In this document: positions 9,348 to 17,058 of the stretch, piece by piece
How positions within the stretch are numbered: position 1 is the stretch's first letter
Layout of the letters: every line of letters starts with the position of its first letter
Source: Rhodobacterales bacterium 56_14_T64
GTDB taxonomy: Bacteria > Pseudomonadota > Alphaproteobacteria > Rhodobacterales > Rhodobacteraceae
Direction of reading: 5' to 3'
DNA: 64,000 nt
Assembly (NCBI GenBank): GCA_002162795.1
Contig: MAAY01000079.1
Coordinates: 56,597-120,596, forward strand
Made by a program: the position numbers and the translations under genes
The notes under the pieces: generated by a model
What the model was told of the DNA's origin: nothing
The model's database searches: none
The model's input: only the letters and a program-made list of their open reading frames with translations

Positions 9348-9824
9348 TTAGTGGCTGGCCTGTTGGGCGATGGTGTCAAAGCGTTGGTTCAGCTCGTTGG
9401 CCAGGCTGACCAGTTCGGTGCCACCTTCGCTCACATAAGGGGCAAAGACAAAGCTGGGCAGTTTGTAAGACAGAGTGGCGAGGCCATCGGGGTTTTCAGT
9501 GACGTAGAACCGGATCGGGGCTTCGATCATCGCGGCGGTCGAAGTGGCGAGGATCTTGACCGCGAAGTCATTGTTGAACACACCAATCACCCGGTTGCCC
9601 GCAATGGTGATGCCACGTTTGGCGGCCGCCCCGGTTGGCCCGGCTTGGGTGACGACCCCCATGCCCTGCGCCTTGGTGGCCGCTTTGAGGTCGCTTATCA
9701 AATGATCAAAGCTTTTGCCGGTCTCGATCACCACCCAGCCCTCACGCGCTGGGATGGGGCCGGCCTGTATTGGTATGGCAAAGGACGAGAAAAGGGCTGT
9801 GAAGAGTAAGGATTTTAATGACAT
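9348..9824 (-). CDS. DUF302 family secreted protein
   Basis: Small exported protein of about 158 residues: a signal peptide (SLKSLLFTALFSSFAIPIQA) followed by a DUF302 domain, with the family-like FDHLISDLKAATKAQGMGVV and ITIAGNRVIGVFNNDFAVKIL segments. The ATG at 9824 is 7 nt from GGAG and is preferred over the ATG at 9830. DUF302 proteins have no defined reaction but recur beside sulfur-oxidation genes. Here the gene lies just downstream of soxT in the same orientation, so it is probably part of the sox locus. Confidence 0.82.
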   Translation of the reverse strand: MSLKSLLFTALFSSFAIPIQAGPIPAREGWVVIETGKSFDHLISDLKAATKAQGMGVVTQAGPTGAAAKRGITIAGNRVIGVFNNDFAVKILATSTAAMIEAPIRFYVTENPDGLATLSYKLPSFVFAPYVSEGGTELVSLANELNQRFDTIAQQASH

Positions 9825-9914
9825 GTGCATGCTCCGAAATAGCCCTTGATGTCTATGTCGGAATTCGACACTGGCCGAGTCACAATGGCGTGCGGAGCCT
9901 GTGAGGGCGTTTGT

Positions 9915-10973
9915 CTATTCGGCCGGTCTGAACCCTTCGATCAACTGGCGCAGGCCTATTGCAGCGCCGATAAAGATTGACAGGAAGGTGACCGGGGCGG
10001 AAATCGCCAGTACAGAAAAGGCCGAAAGCCCCTGACCGATGGTGCAGCCCATCGCCAGCACTGCGCCGACACCCATGATCGCAGCGCCAATGATCTGGCG
10101 ACGCAACTCGCGCGGGTCCTCGCAGGCTTCCCAGCGGAAATGGCCTTTGATCGTTGAGCCGACAAAGGCTCCGATCAGAACACCCGTGACCGATCCGAGG
10201 GCAAAGGACACCGGGCGCAGGCTGCCAGTCATGGTCCACAGGATGGTTTCGCCCATTGGGGCCGAGAACGAGTGCGAGACCACAGGTAAGGCGTCAAAAC
10301 CGGTCTGAAAGATGTAATAGCTGCCGCCCCAGCCCGAGACGATAGCCAAGCCAACCACCGTAGACCAGAAAACCGCCTGTCGATCCTGCCGCATTTCGGA
10401 ACTGGCAAGGGCGGTCGCTACGATGGCAAGCCCGGTCGCAATGCCCAGCCAAGCCAGCGGTAGTCCGGTGAAGAAGGCAATATAGTGAACTAAACCCGGA
10501 GGCAGATCCGTTGTCACCAGGTCTTGAAAAAACAAAGCGTTACGCAGTGGAGCCAAGGGGCCGGACAGGGTCACATAGGTGGAAATGCCCATCACCAGCA
10601 CGATCACAAAACTGCGCAGGTCGCCTCCGCCAAGACGGGCGAGTGCGCCGTAGCCGCAGTTGCCAGACAACGCCATGCCATAGCCAAACATCAGCCCGCC
10701 CAGCACCGAGGCTGCAGGCATCCAGCGGATTGACAGATAAAAGCTTTGGGTTTCGTCAAGCAGCCCCAACCCGATGAGGGAAAAGCTACCAATCACAGCC
10801 ACGCCAATGGCCAGAAACCACATCCGCATCCGCAGCGTTGAGCCGCCGTACAACAGGTCTTCGATAGCCCCAAGGGTGCAGAAATGGCCCAAGCGTGCCG
10901 AGAGTCCCAGTAGGATGCCACCACATGCACCTACTAGCGCGACGGATTGGCTGTCACTCAGGAAATCCAACAT
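9915..10973 (-). CDS. soxT: YeeE/YedE (TsuA-type) thiosulfate transport protein SoxT
   Basis: Integral membrane protein of about 352 residues with many hydrophobic segments. It shows the family cysteine-containing motifs RLGHFCTLGAIED (Cys32), LSGNCGYGALARLGGGD (Cys106) and GCTIGQGLSAFS near the C-terminus. In the YeeE/TsuA thiosulfate importer the equivalent cysteines line the transport path. Paracoccus carries a homologue, soxT, next to soxRS in the same arrangement, so the gene name is by context. The ATG at 10973 follows GGAG with 9-nt spacing; an in-frame TTG lies at 10976. Confidence 0.87.
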   Translation of the reverse strand: MLDFLSDSQSVALVGACGGILLGLSARLGHFCTLGAIEDLLYGGSTLRMRMWFLAIGVAVIGSFSLIGLGLLDETQSFYLSIRWMPAASVLGGLMFGYGMALSGNCGYGALARLGGGDLRSFVIVLVMGISTYVTLSGPLAPLRNALFFQDLVTTDLPPGLVHYIAFFTGLPLAWLGIATGLAIVATALASSEMRQDRQAVFWSTVVGLAIVSGWGGSYYIFQTGFDALPVVSHSFSAPMGETILWTMTGSLRPVSFALGSVTGVLIGAFVGSTIKGHFRWEACEDPRELRRQIIGAAIMGVGAVLAMGCTIGQGLSAFSVLAISAPVTFLSIFIGAAIGLRQLIEGFRPAE

Positions 10974-11147
10974 CAATCGTCTCTCCCCAAATTGCTGCCA
11001 AGGTCATCGAGAAAGGATGAGTGTCTCTGAAACGCTTGTGATTGCTAATCATGCTTTGAGCGGCCGGTTTGCTTTCGAACAAGCCTTTCTTAGCATGCAA
11101 TGGAGCTCAACATGACCCTGGCGACCTTAACCACATGCGGCCAGCGA

Positions 11148-11483
11148 TCAGTCTTTTTTGCAAAACAGCTCATACACCACTTCGAGAATGCGGCGGGACC
11201 GGTCGTCGGCCAGCCGGTAATAGATCACCTTGCCGTCTCGGCGTGGGATCACCAGACCCTCAAGACGCAAACGCGACAGTTGTTGCGATACAGCGGCCTG
11301 ACGGGCGGATAACAGATCTTCAAGCTCGGTGACGGATTTCTCGCCGGTGACCAGATGACACAGGATCATCAGGCGGCCTTCGTGGCTAATCGCCTTGAGG
11401 AAATTTGCGGCAAGGGTTGCATTGCCCACCATGGCGTCCAGCTCTTCCTGAGCCATATCAGAGGAAAACACGGGTAGTGCCAT
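11148..11483 (-). CDS. soxR: ArsR-family repressor SoxR
   Basis: A 111-residue winged-helix ArsR-type regulator: ISHEGRLMILCHLVTGEKSV helices, recognition helix RQAAVSQQLSRLRLEGLV, wing RRDGKVIYYRL. Two cysteines, Cys42 in the ILCHL helix and Cys108 in the C-terminal ELFCKKD, lie where the persulfide-sensing dithiol pair occurs in SqrR/BigR proteins. Paracoccus and Pseudaminobacter SoxR repress sox operons by binding intergenic operators. The probable operators here are the ATTC-N8-GAAT repeats listed separately. The start is well supported by AGGAG 8 nt upstream. It is followed by soxT and lies downstream of soxS. Confidence 0.92.
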   Translation of the reverse strand: MALPVFSSDMAQEELDAMVGNATLAANFLKAISHEGRLMILCHLVTGEKSVTELEDLLSARQAAVSQQLSRLRLEGLVIPRRDGKVIYYRLADDRSRRILEVVYELFCKKD

Positions 11484-11544
11484 AACGTTTACTCCTTGCC
11501 TTGGCGTTCTTTAGCCGCGGCCAATTCTTGGTGTCCCAACGCGA

Positions 11545-11958
11545 TCAGCTATCGGGATCTGCGGGTGCCGCGGCGTCTACGACGTATCCGGCATGTTTAC
11601 TCAGCAATTGGGCAATCAGCGGCCAAAAGAAGTCCTCGCCCGGGTAGCCTTCCAAACGCCCAATCTCATGATCCTCTTCAACAATCAAGAAGGTCGGGGT
11701 GAAGTTGACACGGCGCGCCAATTCCAACTCTTGCGGCATATCGTGCAGGTTGACGCGACGCAAAGGAGCAAAATGACCTTCGCTGGTCTTGGGGTATATT
11801 GGCGCGATTTCCTGATCCCAACGCGCGCACCATTCACAGCCGGACTGTTCTACCATCACCAGTTCAGCAGCCAAAAGCGGCTGGGTCAGCAGGATGCCAG
11901 TTGACAGAATTGCGGCTGCAAACCGTTTGGGTGTTGTGAATGTGTGTCGAAAGACCAT
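11545..11958 (-). CDS. soxS: Periplasmic thioredoxin SoxS
   Basis: Exported thioredoxin-fold protein of about 137 residues. It has a signal segment (RFAAAILSTGILLTQPLLA) and a CEWC active site (Cys41/Cys44) within VEQSGCEWCARWDQEI, with VNFTPTFLIVEED carrying the cis-proline. SoxS is thought to keep the carrier SoxY in an active redox state. The ATG at 11958 is preferred over the one at 11994 because the upstream ATG lies only 6 bp from the operator-like repeat at 12001 and adds 12 hydrophilic residues before the signal peptide. It is divergent from soxV and in line with soxR. Confidence 0.88.
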   Translation of the reverse strand: MVFRHTFTTPKRFAAAILSTGILLTQPLLAAELVMVEQSGCEWCARWDQEIAPIYPKTSEGHFAPLRRVNLHDMPQELELARRVNFTPTFLIVEEDHEIGRLEGYPGEDFFWPLIAQLLSKHAGYVVDAAAPADPDS

Positions 11959-12000
11959 GGTCACCCATTTGCCGTTTGCCTGTTGATGACCCATAATGTA

Positions 12001-12016
12001 ATTTGAATGTGTGAAT
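12001..12016. promoter_or_regulatory. Candidate SoxR operator, soxS/soxV spacer
   Basis: ATTTGAATGTGTGAAT matches the ATTC-N8-GAAT repeat found in three other sox spacers and before hemA, with one departure in the left arm. It lies between the divergent soxS and soxV genes, a spacer known to bind SoxR in other sox clusters. The operator role is inferred. Confidence 0.6.
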
Positions 12017-12072
12017 AATGCAAGCTGGCTCGCATTATCGTTTTGTCGGCAATTCGAAGGGTCAAGCCGCTG

Positions 12073-12807
12073 TTGGAAATTTCTCTTTTGGGCGCGCTGG
12101 TGGCAGGATTGCTCAGCTTTTTCACTCCTTGTGTGTTGCCGATGGTGCCGTTCTACCTTTCCTATCTGGGCGGAATGTCAGTAGCGGAATTGCGCAGCGA
12201 TGGGGGCGTAGCGGTAGGGGCGCAGCGCCGGTTGATCGTTGCGGCGATCAGTTTTGCCCTTGGGGTGACCAGCGTCTTCATGTTGCTGGGCATGGGGGTG
12301 ACGGCTATGGGGCAGCTGTTCGGAGAGTATCTGGACAGCTTGACCTATGTGGCGGCAGCAATCCTGATTGTCTTTGGCCTGCATTTCCTCGGCGTGATTA
12401 AGGTGCCACTGCTGTATCGCGAGGCCCGTCTGCAGAGCGGCGCTCAGGTGACTTCGACCGTTGGGGCCTACGTGATGGGACTGGCGTTTGGTTTTGGCTG
12501 GACACCCTGTGTGGGGCCTGCGCTGACCGCGATTCTGATGATCGCCTCTGGGATGGGTGACATCTGGCGGGGCGGGCTATTGTTGTTTGTCTATGGTCTG
12601 GGAATGACCGCTCCCTTTGTATTGGCGGCGCTGTTTGCGCGTCCGTTTCTGGCTTGGGCGTCGCGCCATCGTGCGCTTGTCGTCCGGGTAGAGCAGGCGA
12701 TGGGGGTGATGTTGATACTCTTTGCCGTGTTGATTGTAACCGGCGGCGTGCAAATGATTGCAAATGCTATGATTGTTTGGCTGCCGTGGTTTACGTCATT
12801 GGGTTGA
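12073..12807 (+). CDS. soxV: CcdA/DsbD-like membrane thiol transporter SoxV
   Basis: Six-segment CcdA-type membrane protein of about 244 residues that passes reducing equivalents from cytoplasmic thioredoxin to periplasmic partners. The two redox cysteines sit in FFTPCVLPMVPFYLSYL and FGFGWTPCVGPALTAIL, the standard CcdA signature. The frame has no good ATG near the N-terminus. The conserved protein begins around LEISLLGALVAG, giving a probable TTG start at 12073 with GAAGG 12 nt upstream; an in-frame TTG at 12043 is an alternative. In Paracoccus SoxV pairs with the thioredoxin SoxW. No soxW follows here, so SoxS or another thioredoxin must receive the electrons. Confidence 0.88.
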   Translation: MEISLLGALVAGLLSFFTPCVLPMVPFYLSYLGGMSVAELRSDGGVAVGAQRRLIVAAISFALGVTSVFMLLGMGVTAMGQLFGEYLDSLTYVAAAILIVFGLHFLGVIKVPLLYREARLQSGAQVTSTVGAYVMGLAFGFGWTPCVGPALTAILMIASGMGDIWRGGLLLFVYGLGMTAPFVLAALFARPFLAWASRHRALVVRVEQAMGVMLILFAVLIVTGGVQMIANAMIVWLPWFTSLG

Positions 12808-12866
12808 GTATCCCAGCTGAGCAGATAGGGATGGCCCAATGAGATTTTGCCAACAACCTTTCATCA

Positions 12867-12882
12867 ATTCGAATTTGTGAAT
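12867..12882. promoter_or_regulatory. Candidate SoxR operator, soxV/soxX spacer
   Basis: ATTCGAATTTGTGAAT, an ATTC-N8-GAAT inverted repeat about 85 bp before the soxX start. It sits where the SoxR-bound soxW/soxX spacer occurs in other clusters. The role is inferred from position and from recurrence of the motif. Confidence 0.65.
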
Positions 12883-12966
12883 TTGTTGTTGCGTTTCGGC
12901 GCATCGGTGGACTACGGTACGCAAAGCTAAGCACGCCAACCAGCGTGGCAGCTAACGGGAGGAACT

Positions 12967-13443
12967 ATGAAACTTACATCACTGACTTTAGCAGCGAGCC
13001 TGATTGGCTCCGCAGCTCTGGCAGGCGAAGTGGCGCCGAAAGACGTTCAATTTGACGATTACGGTGCGGTGGAAGTGTCCTTAAGTGGCGCATCCGGCGA
13101 TGCTGCAAATGGCGCACTGATTGCTGGGACCAAATCCAAAGGCAACTGCGTGGCCTGTCACGCCATCACCGCCTTGGCGGATGTGCCATTTCACGGTGAA
13201 GTTGGCCCCACGTTGGACGGAGCTGGTGCACGTTGGAACGCCGCCGAGCTGCGCGGTCTGCTGGCCAATGCCAAGATGACATTCGACGGCACCGTGATGC
13301 CTGCCTTTTACAAGGTTGATGGCTTTACGCGCCCCGGCGATGCCTACACCGGCAAAGCCGCTGAGGGAGAGCTGATGCCGATCCTGACGGCGCAAGAAAT
13401 CGAAGATGTTGTCGCCTTTGTGGCGACACTGAACGAAGAGTGA
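12967..13443 (+). CDS. soxX: Sulfur-oxidation cytochrome c SoxX
   Basis: Monohaem c-type cytochrome subunit of SoxXA, which joins thiosulfate to the carrier SoxYZ as a cysteine-bound thiosulfonate. The 158-residue precursor has a signal peptide cleaved near AALAGE, the haem site CVACH (residues 61-65) and a likely axial methionine in GTVMPAFYK (Met111). A good GGGAGG ribosome-binding site precedes the ATG. It is the first gene of the soxXYZA block behind an operator-like repeat. Confidence 0.95.
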   Translation: MKLTSLTLAASLIGSAALAGEVAPKDVQFDDYGAVEVSLSGASGDAANGALIAGTKSKGNCVACHAITALADVPFHGEVGPTLDGAGARWNAAELRGLLANAKMTFDGTVMPAFYKVDGFTRPGDAYTGKAAEGELMPILTAQEIEDVVAFVATLNEE

Positions 13444-13496
13444 TGCGGCCAGGCTTTCGCCTGACCAGCCCTCTGAAGTTCCAAAGGAGAGAGACT

Positions 13497-13913
13497 ATGG
13501 AATTCTCACGTCGCGACACCCTGGCCCTGGGCTTGGGCGCAGCGGTTGTCACCGTGCTGCCATTCAGCGTGAACGCTGCGGCCGATGATGTCATTGCAAC
13601 CTTCACTGGTGGTGCTGATATGGCCGATAGCGGTATTGAGCTGACTGCACCGGAAATTGCCGAAAACGGCAACACCGTTCCGGTTGCGGTAAGTGCACCC
13701 GGTGCCAGTGCCATTATTCTGATTGCCACCGGCAACCCGACACCGGGTGTGGCTCAGTTCAACTTTGGTCCTCTGGCGGCCTCGCAGTCGGCGTCTACCC
13801 GGATCCGTCTGGCTGGTACTCAGGACGTTGTTGCGATTGCCCAAATGGCTGACGGTTCGTTCGCCAAAGCCATCGCAACCGTGAAAGTGACTATCGGGGG
13901 ATGTGGCGGCTGA
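13497..13913 (+). CDS. soxY: Sulfur covalently-binding carrier SoxY
   Basis: The 138-residue carrier subunit of SoxYZ. It holds sulfur intermediates on the cysteine of its C-terminal GGCGG swinging arm, which is present here as the last residues (IGGCGG). The N-terminus MEFSRRDTLALGLG is a twin-arginine signal, allowing export of folded SoxYZ. The ATG at 13497 follows AAAGGAGAGAG; the open frame extends upstream to 13440 but the extension is not needed. It lies between soxX and soxZ. Confidence 0.96.
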   Translation: MEFSRRDTLALGLGAAVVTVLPFSVNAAADDVIATFTGGADMADSGIELTAPEIAENGNTVPVAVSAPGASAIILIATGNPTPGVAQFNFGPLAASQSASTRIRLAGTQDVVAIAQMADGSFAKAIATVKVTIGGCGG

Positions 13914-13953
13914 TCGCCGTCCCACCGCAATCCCGAAATAAGGAGAATACAAT

Positions 13954-14283
13954 ATGGCATCCGGTGTAAAACCCCGCGTCAAGGTTCCAAAGACCGCTGC
14001 AGCAGGTGAGGCAATCACCATCAAATCCTTGATCAGCCACAAGATGGAAAGTGGTCAGCGCAAGGACAAAGAGGGCAACCTCATCCCGCGTTCGATCATC
14101 AACCGCTTTACGGTTGAATTTAACGGGCAGTCCGTTCTGGACATGGCCATGGAACCGGCGATTTCGACCAACCCATATGTTCAGTTCGAGGCCCTGGTGC
14201 CTGAAGCCGGTGATTTTGTGTTCACTTGGTACGATGATGACGGGTCGGTCTACGACACCACGAAATCTATCGCGATCGGTTGA
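13954..14283 (+). CDS. soxZ: Sulfur carrier partner SoxZ
   Basis: The 109-residue partner of SoxY, with the family start KPRVKVPKTAAAGEAITIKSLISHKMESGQRKD and an all-beta fold. It has no signal peptide, as expected, because SoxZ is exported piggy-back with the Tat substrate SoxY. AAGGAGA precedes the ATG. Length and context agree fully with the family. Confidence 0.96.
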   Translation: MASGVKPRVKVPKTAAAGEAITIKSLISHKMESGQRKDKEGNLIPRSIINRFTVEFNGQSVLDMAMEPAISTNPYVQFEALVPEAGDFVFTWYDDDGSVYDTTKSIAIG

Positions 14284-14310
14284 TTTCGCGCGACAGGGAG
14301 GACGACGTAT

Positions 14311-15171
14311 ATGACTAAGCCAATGGGGAACACCCTCACAGCCATCGCTCTGGCAGCCGTTGCATTCGGTACGGTTGCCACAGCAGACGAATCCGCTGAT
14401 CTGGTTATCAATGGTGATCAGGAAATGACCATCCGCACCGCAGCCCCAGCGCATCTGTCTGATGTTATGGATGAAATCAACTCAGGCTGGCTCTACCGCA
14501 AGGACGAAACCCAGTTGTTGCAGATGGATGATTTCGACAATCCGGGCATGATCTTTGTGGATCTGGCGCAGGATGCTTGGAACGCTGTTGATGGGTCCGA
14601 GGACAAGTCCTGTGCGTCGTGTCATGACAACGTCGAAGAGACCATGAAAGGCGTGCGCGCAGTCTATCCCAAGTGGAACGAAACGGCTGGCGAAGTCCGC
14701 ACTCTGGCGCATCAGATCAACGATTGCCGCGAGAACCAGATGGGCGCTGAAAAGTGGAAATACACCGGCGGTAAAATGACCGCGATGGAGGCGCTGATCA
14801 GCGTTCAGTCGCGCGGTATGCCGGTGGATGTTGCCATTGATGGTCCAGCCCAGTCGACTTGGGAACAGGGTAAGGAAATGTATTATTCCCGGACCGGTCA
14901 GCTGGAACTGTCCTGCGCAAATTGCCATGAAGAGAACTATGGCAATATGATCCGCGCAGACCACTTGTCGCAGGGTCAGATCAATGGCTTTCCTGTCTAC
15001 CGTCTGAAAAACTCCAAACTGAACAACGCTCATGCGCGGTTCAAGGGCTGTGTGCGCGATACACGGGCTGAAACCTACAAACCCGGCTCAGCCGATTTTG
15101 TAGCGCTCGAGCTTTATGTTGCATCGCGTGGCAACGGCCTGTCGGTCGAAGCTCCGTCGGTCCGCAACTAA
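14311..15171 (+). CDS. soxA: Dihaem cytochrome c SoxA
   Basis: Catalytic subunit of SoxXA, 286 residues with a signal peptide cleaved near TVATADE. Both haem sites are present: CASCH at 101-105 and CANCH at 202-206. The axial-ligand cysteine of the first haem is probably Cys139 (INDCRENQ). The active-site cysteine, modified to cysteine persulfide in characterised proteins, is Cys247 in FKGCVRDTRAE. This is therefore the dihaem form. It is followed by a hairpin and a separate operator-like repeat before soxB. Confidence 0.96.
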   Translation: MTKPMGNTLTAIALAAVAFGTVATADESADLVINGDQEMTIRTAAPAHLSDVMDEINSGWLYRKDETQLLQMDDFDNPGMIFVDLAQDAWNAVDGSEDKSCASCHDNVEETMKGVRAVYPKWNETAGEVRTLAHQINDCRENQMGAEKWKYTGGKMTAMEALISVQSRGMPVDVAIDGPAQSTWEQGKEMYYSRTGQLELSCANCHEENYGNMIRADHLSQGQINGFPVYRLKNSKLNNAHARFKGCVRDTRAETYKPGSADFVALELYVASRGNGLSVEAPSVRN

Positions 15172-15179
15172 ACACCTGA

Positions 15180-15205
15180 CCCCGTGTCGCAGCTGTGGCA
15201 CGGGG
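15180..15205 (+). terminator. Hairpin after soxA
   Basis: CCCCGTG at 15180-15186 pairs with CACGGGG at 15199-15205 around a 12-base loop, followed by TTTCCT. It is a weak intrinsic terminator or an RNA-stabilising hairpin that separates the soxXYZA and soxB transcripts. Confidence 0.5.
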
Positions 15206-15223
15206 TTTCCTACATCTATTTAC

Positions 15224-15239
15224 ATTCAATTAATCGAAT
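15224..15239. promoter_or_regulatory. Candidate SoxR operator before soxB
   Basis: ATTCAATTAATCGAAT lies inside a longer inverted repeat whose arms are TACATTC and GAATGTA (15221-15242). It is the same ATTC-N8-GAAT spacing as the other sox sites. It is 37 bp upstream of soxB and just after the soxA hairpin, which suggests an independent soxB promoter. Confidence 0.62.
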
Positions 15240-15275
15240 GTATTATCGCCTAATTCTTAGAGAAAGCAGATCCAC

Positions 15276-16979
15276 ATGATCTCTCGTCGTGATTTTCTTC
15301 AGGTCTCAATGGCGGCTTCTGCCATGGTTGGGGCGTCTGGCTTTGGCAATTGGGCGCGCTTGGCGGCACAGCAGTCACTGACGCAGGACCAGCTGCTACA
15401 GTTCGACACGTTCGGCAACGTCAGCCTGATCCATATCACCGACATTCACGGCCAGTTGAAACCGATCTACTTTCGCGAACCGTCGGTCAATCTAGGCATA
15501 GGTGCTGCCAACGGCCAGATGCCGCACATAACCGGTGCTGATTTTCGCAAAGCTTACGGCATCGCAGATGGATCGCCCTCGGCCTATGCGCTGACATATG
15601 ATGATTTTTCAGCACTGGCACAGGGCTATGGCCGTGTTGGCGGGCTGGACCGAGTGTCGACTGTGATCAATTCGATCCGCGCTGATCGTCCTGACGCCTT
15701 GCTGCTGGATGGCGGCGATACCTGGCATGGCTCGTACACCTGCCATAGGACCCAAGGGCAGGACATGGTCAACGTGATGAACGCGCTGAAACCTGACGCG
15801 ATGACCTTCCACTGGGAGTTCACTCTGGGCTCTGAGCGAGTCAATCAAATCGTTGAAGAGCTACCCTTTGTAGCGCTGGGCCAGAACATTTTTGATGCCG
15901 AATGGGACGAACCTGCCGAGCTGTTCAAGCCATACAAGTTTTATGAAACCGGCGGTGTAAAGGTCGCCGTGATCGGTCAGGCATTTCCCTATATGCCAAT
16001 CGCCAATCCCGGCTGGATGTTCCCGGAATACTCATTCGGAATCCGCGACGAGAACATGCAGAAGATGGTCGACGAGGTTCGCGCCAAGGGGGCCGAATGC
16101 GTGGTAGTGCTGTCGCACAATGGTTTTGACGTCGACAAAAAGATGGCCGGTGTCGTCAGCGGCATCGACGTGATCCTGTCAGGTCACACACATGACGCTT
16201 TGCCCGAACCGGTGCTGGTGGGGCAGACAGTTATCGTGGCATCGGGGTCGAACGGTAAGTTTGTGTCGCGCGTTGATCTGGATATCCGCGACGGCAAGAT
16301 GATGGGCTACAAACACAAGCTGATCCCGATCTTTGCTGACGTGATTGCGCCAGACGCCACCATCACCAAGCTGATCGACGATCAACGTGCGCCCTACAAG
16401 GCGGACCTGGAAGAGGTTATCGGTCATACCGACGATGACTCGCTGCTGTATCGCCGCGGCAACTTCAACGGAACCTGGGATGACCTGATTTGTGATGCAT
16501 TGCTGAGTGAGCGTGAGGCCGACATTGCCATGTCACCCGGCGTGCGCTGGGGGCCGTCTATCCTGCCGGGACAGGCGATCACCCGCGAGGATATCTTTAA
16601 CGTCACTTCAATGTCATATGGCGCTGCCTATCGCACTGAAATGACCGGCGAGTTCATTCATGTGATCCTCGAAGATGTCGCTGACAATCTGTTCAATCCG
16701 GATCCTTACTACCAGCAGGGCGGAGATATGGTGCGTGTTGGTGGTCTTGGCTATCGCATCGATGTGACCAAGCCGCAGGGCGAACGCATCACCGAGATGA
16801 CGCTGCTGAAAACCGGCGAGCTGATCGACGCTTCGAAAACTTATAACGTGGCTGGTTGGGCCAGTGTCAATGAAGGCACCGAAGGTCCACAGATCTGGGA
16901 TGTGGTTGAAGATCACATCAAGAAATTGGGCACGGTTTCAACATCCACCAACACCTCGGTTCAGGTCGTGGGCGCTTAA
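15276..16979 (+). CDS. soxB: Thiosulfohydrolase SoxB
   Basis: Dimanganese sulfate thiohydrolase that releases sulfate from SoxY-bound thiosulfonate or sulfane intermediates. The 567-residue precursor begins MISRRDFLQVS, a Tat signal. Metallophosphoesterase-type ligands are present: ITDIHGQLKP (Asp56, His58), LDGGDTWHGS (Asp148), the SoxB-type FHWEFTLG block where related nucleotidases have NHE, and later HNGFD and GHTHD. Length matches SoxB (about 560). It has its own operator-like repeat upstream. Confidence 0.96.
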   Translation: MISRRDFLQVSMAASAMVGASGFGNWARLAAQQSLTQDQLLQFDTFGNVSLIHITDIHGQLKPIYFREPSVNLGIGAANGQMPHITGADFRKAYGIADGSPSAYALTYDDFSALAQGYGRVGGLDRVSTVINSIRADRPDALLLDGGDTWHGSYTCHRTQGQDMVNVMNALKPDAMTFHWEFTLGSERVNQIVEELPFVALGQNIFDAEWDEPAELFKPYKFYETGGVKVAVIGQAFPYMPIANPGWMFPEYSFGIRDENMQKMVDEVRAKGAECVVVLSHNGFDVDKKMAGVVSGIDVILSGHTHDALPEPVLVGQTVIVASGSNGKFVSRVDLDIRDGKMMGYKHKLIPIFADVIAPDATITKLIDDQRAPYKADLEEVIGHTDDDSLLYRRGNFNGTWDDLICDALLSEREADIAMSPGVRWGPSILPGQAITREDIFNVTSMSYGAAYRTEMTGEFIHVILEDVADNLFNPDPYYQQGGDMVRVGGLGYRIDVTKPQGERITEMTLLKTGELIDASKTYNVAGWASVNEGTEGPQIWDVVEDHIKKLGTVSTSTNTSVQVVGA

Positions 16980-17017
16980 GCGCCCCGGCTTTGGCAGAAA
17001 AAAATTTACCATAATAA

Positions 17018-17033
17018 ATTCACGAACGTGAAT
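17018..17033. promoter_or_regulatory. Candidate SoxR operator before soxC
   Basis: ATTCACGAACGTGAAT within arms AAATTCAC/GTGAATTT (17016-17035), the most symmetric of the sox sites. A TTGGCA at 16991 followed by an AT-rich TAATAAAT stretch suggests that the repeat overlaps the -10 region of a soxCD promoter, a repression geometry. The promoter reading is tentative. Confidence 0.65.
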
Positions 17034-17058
17034 TTGAGCTATAGAAGGAGGCTGGAAA

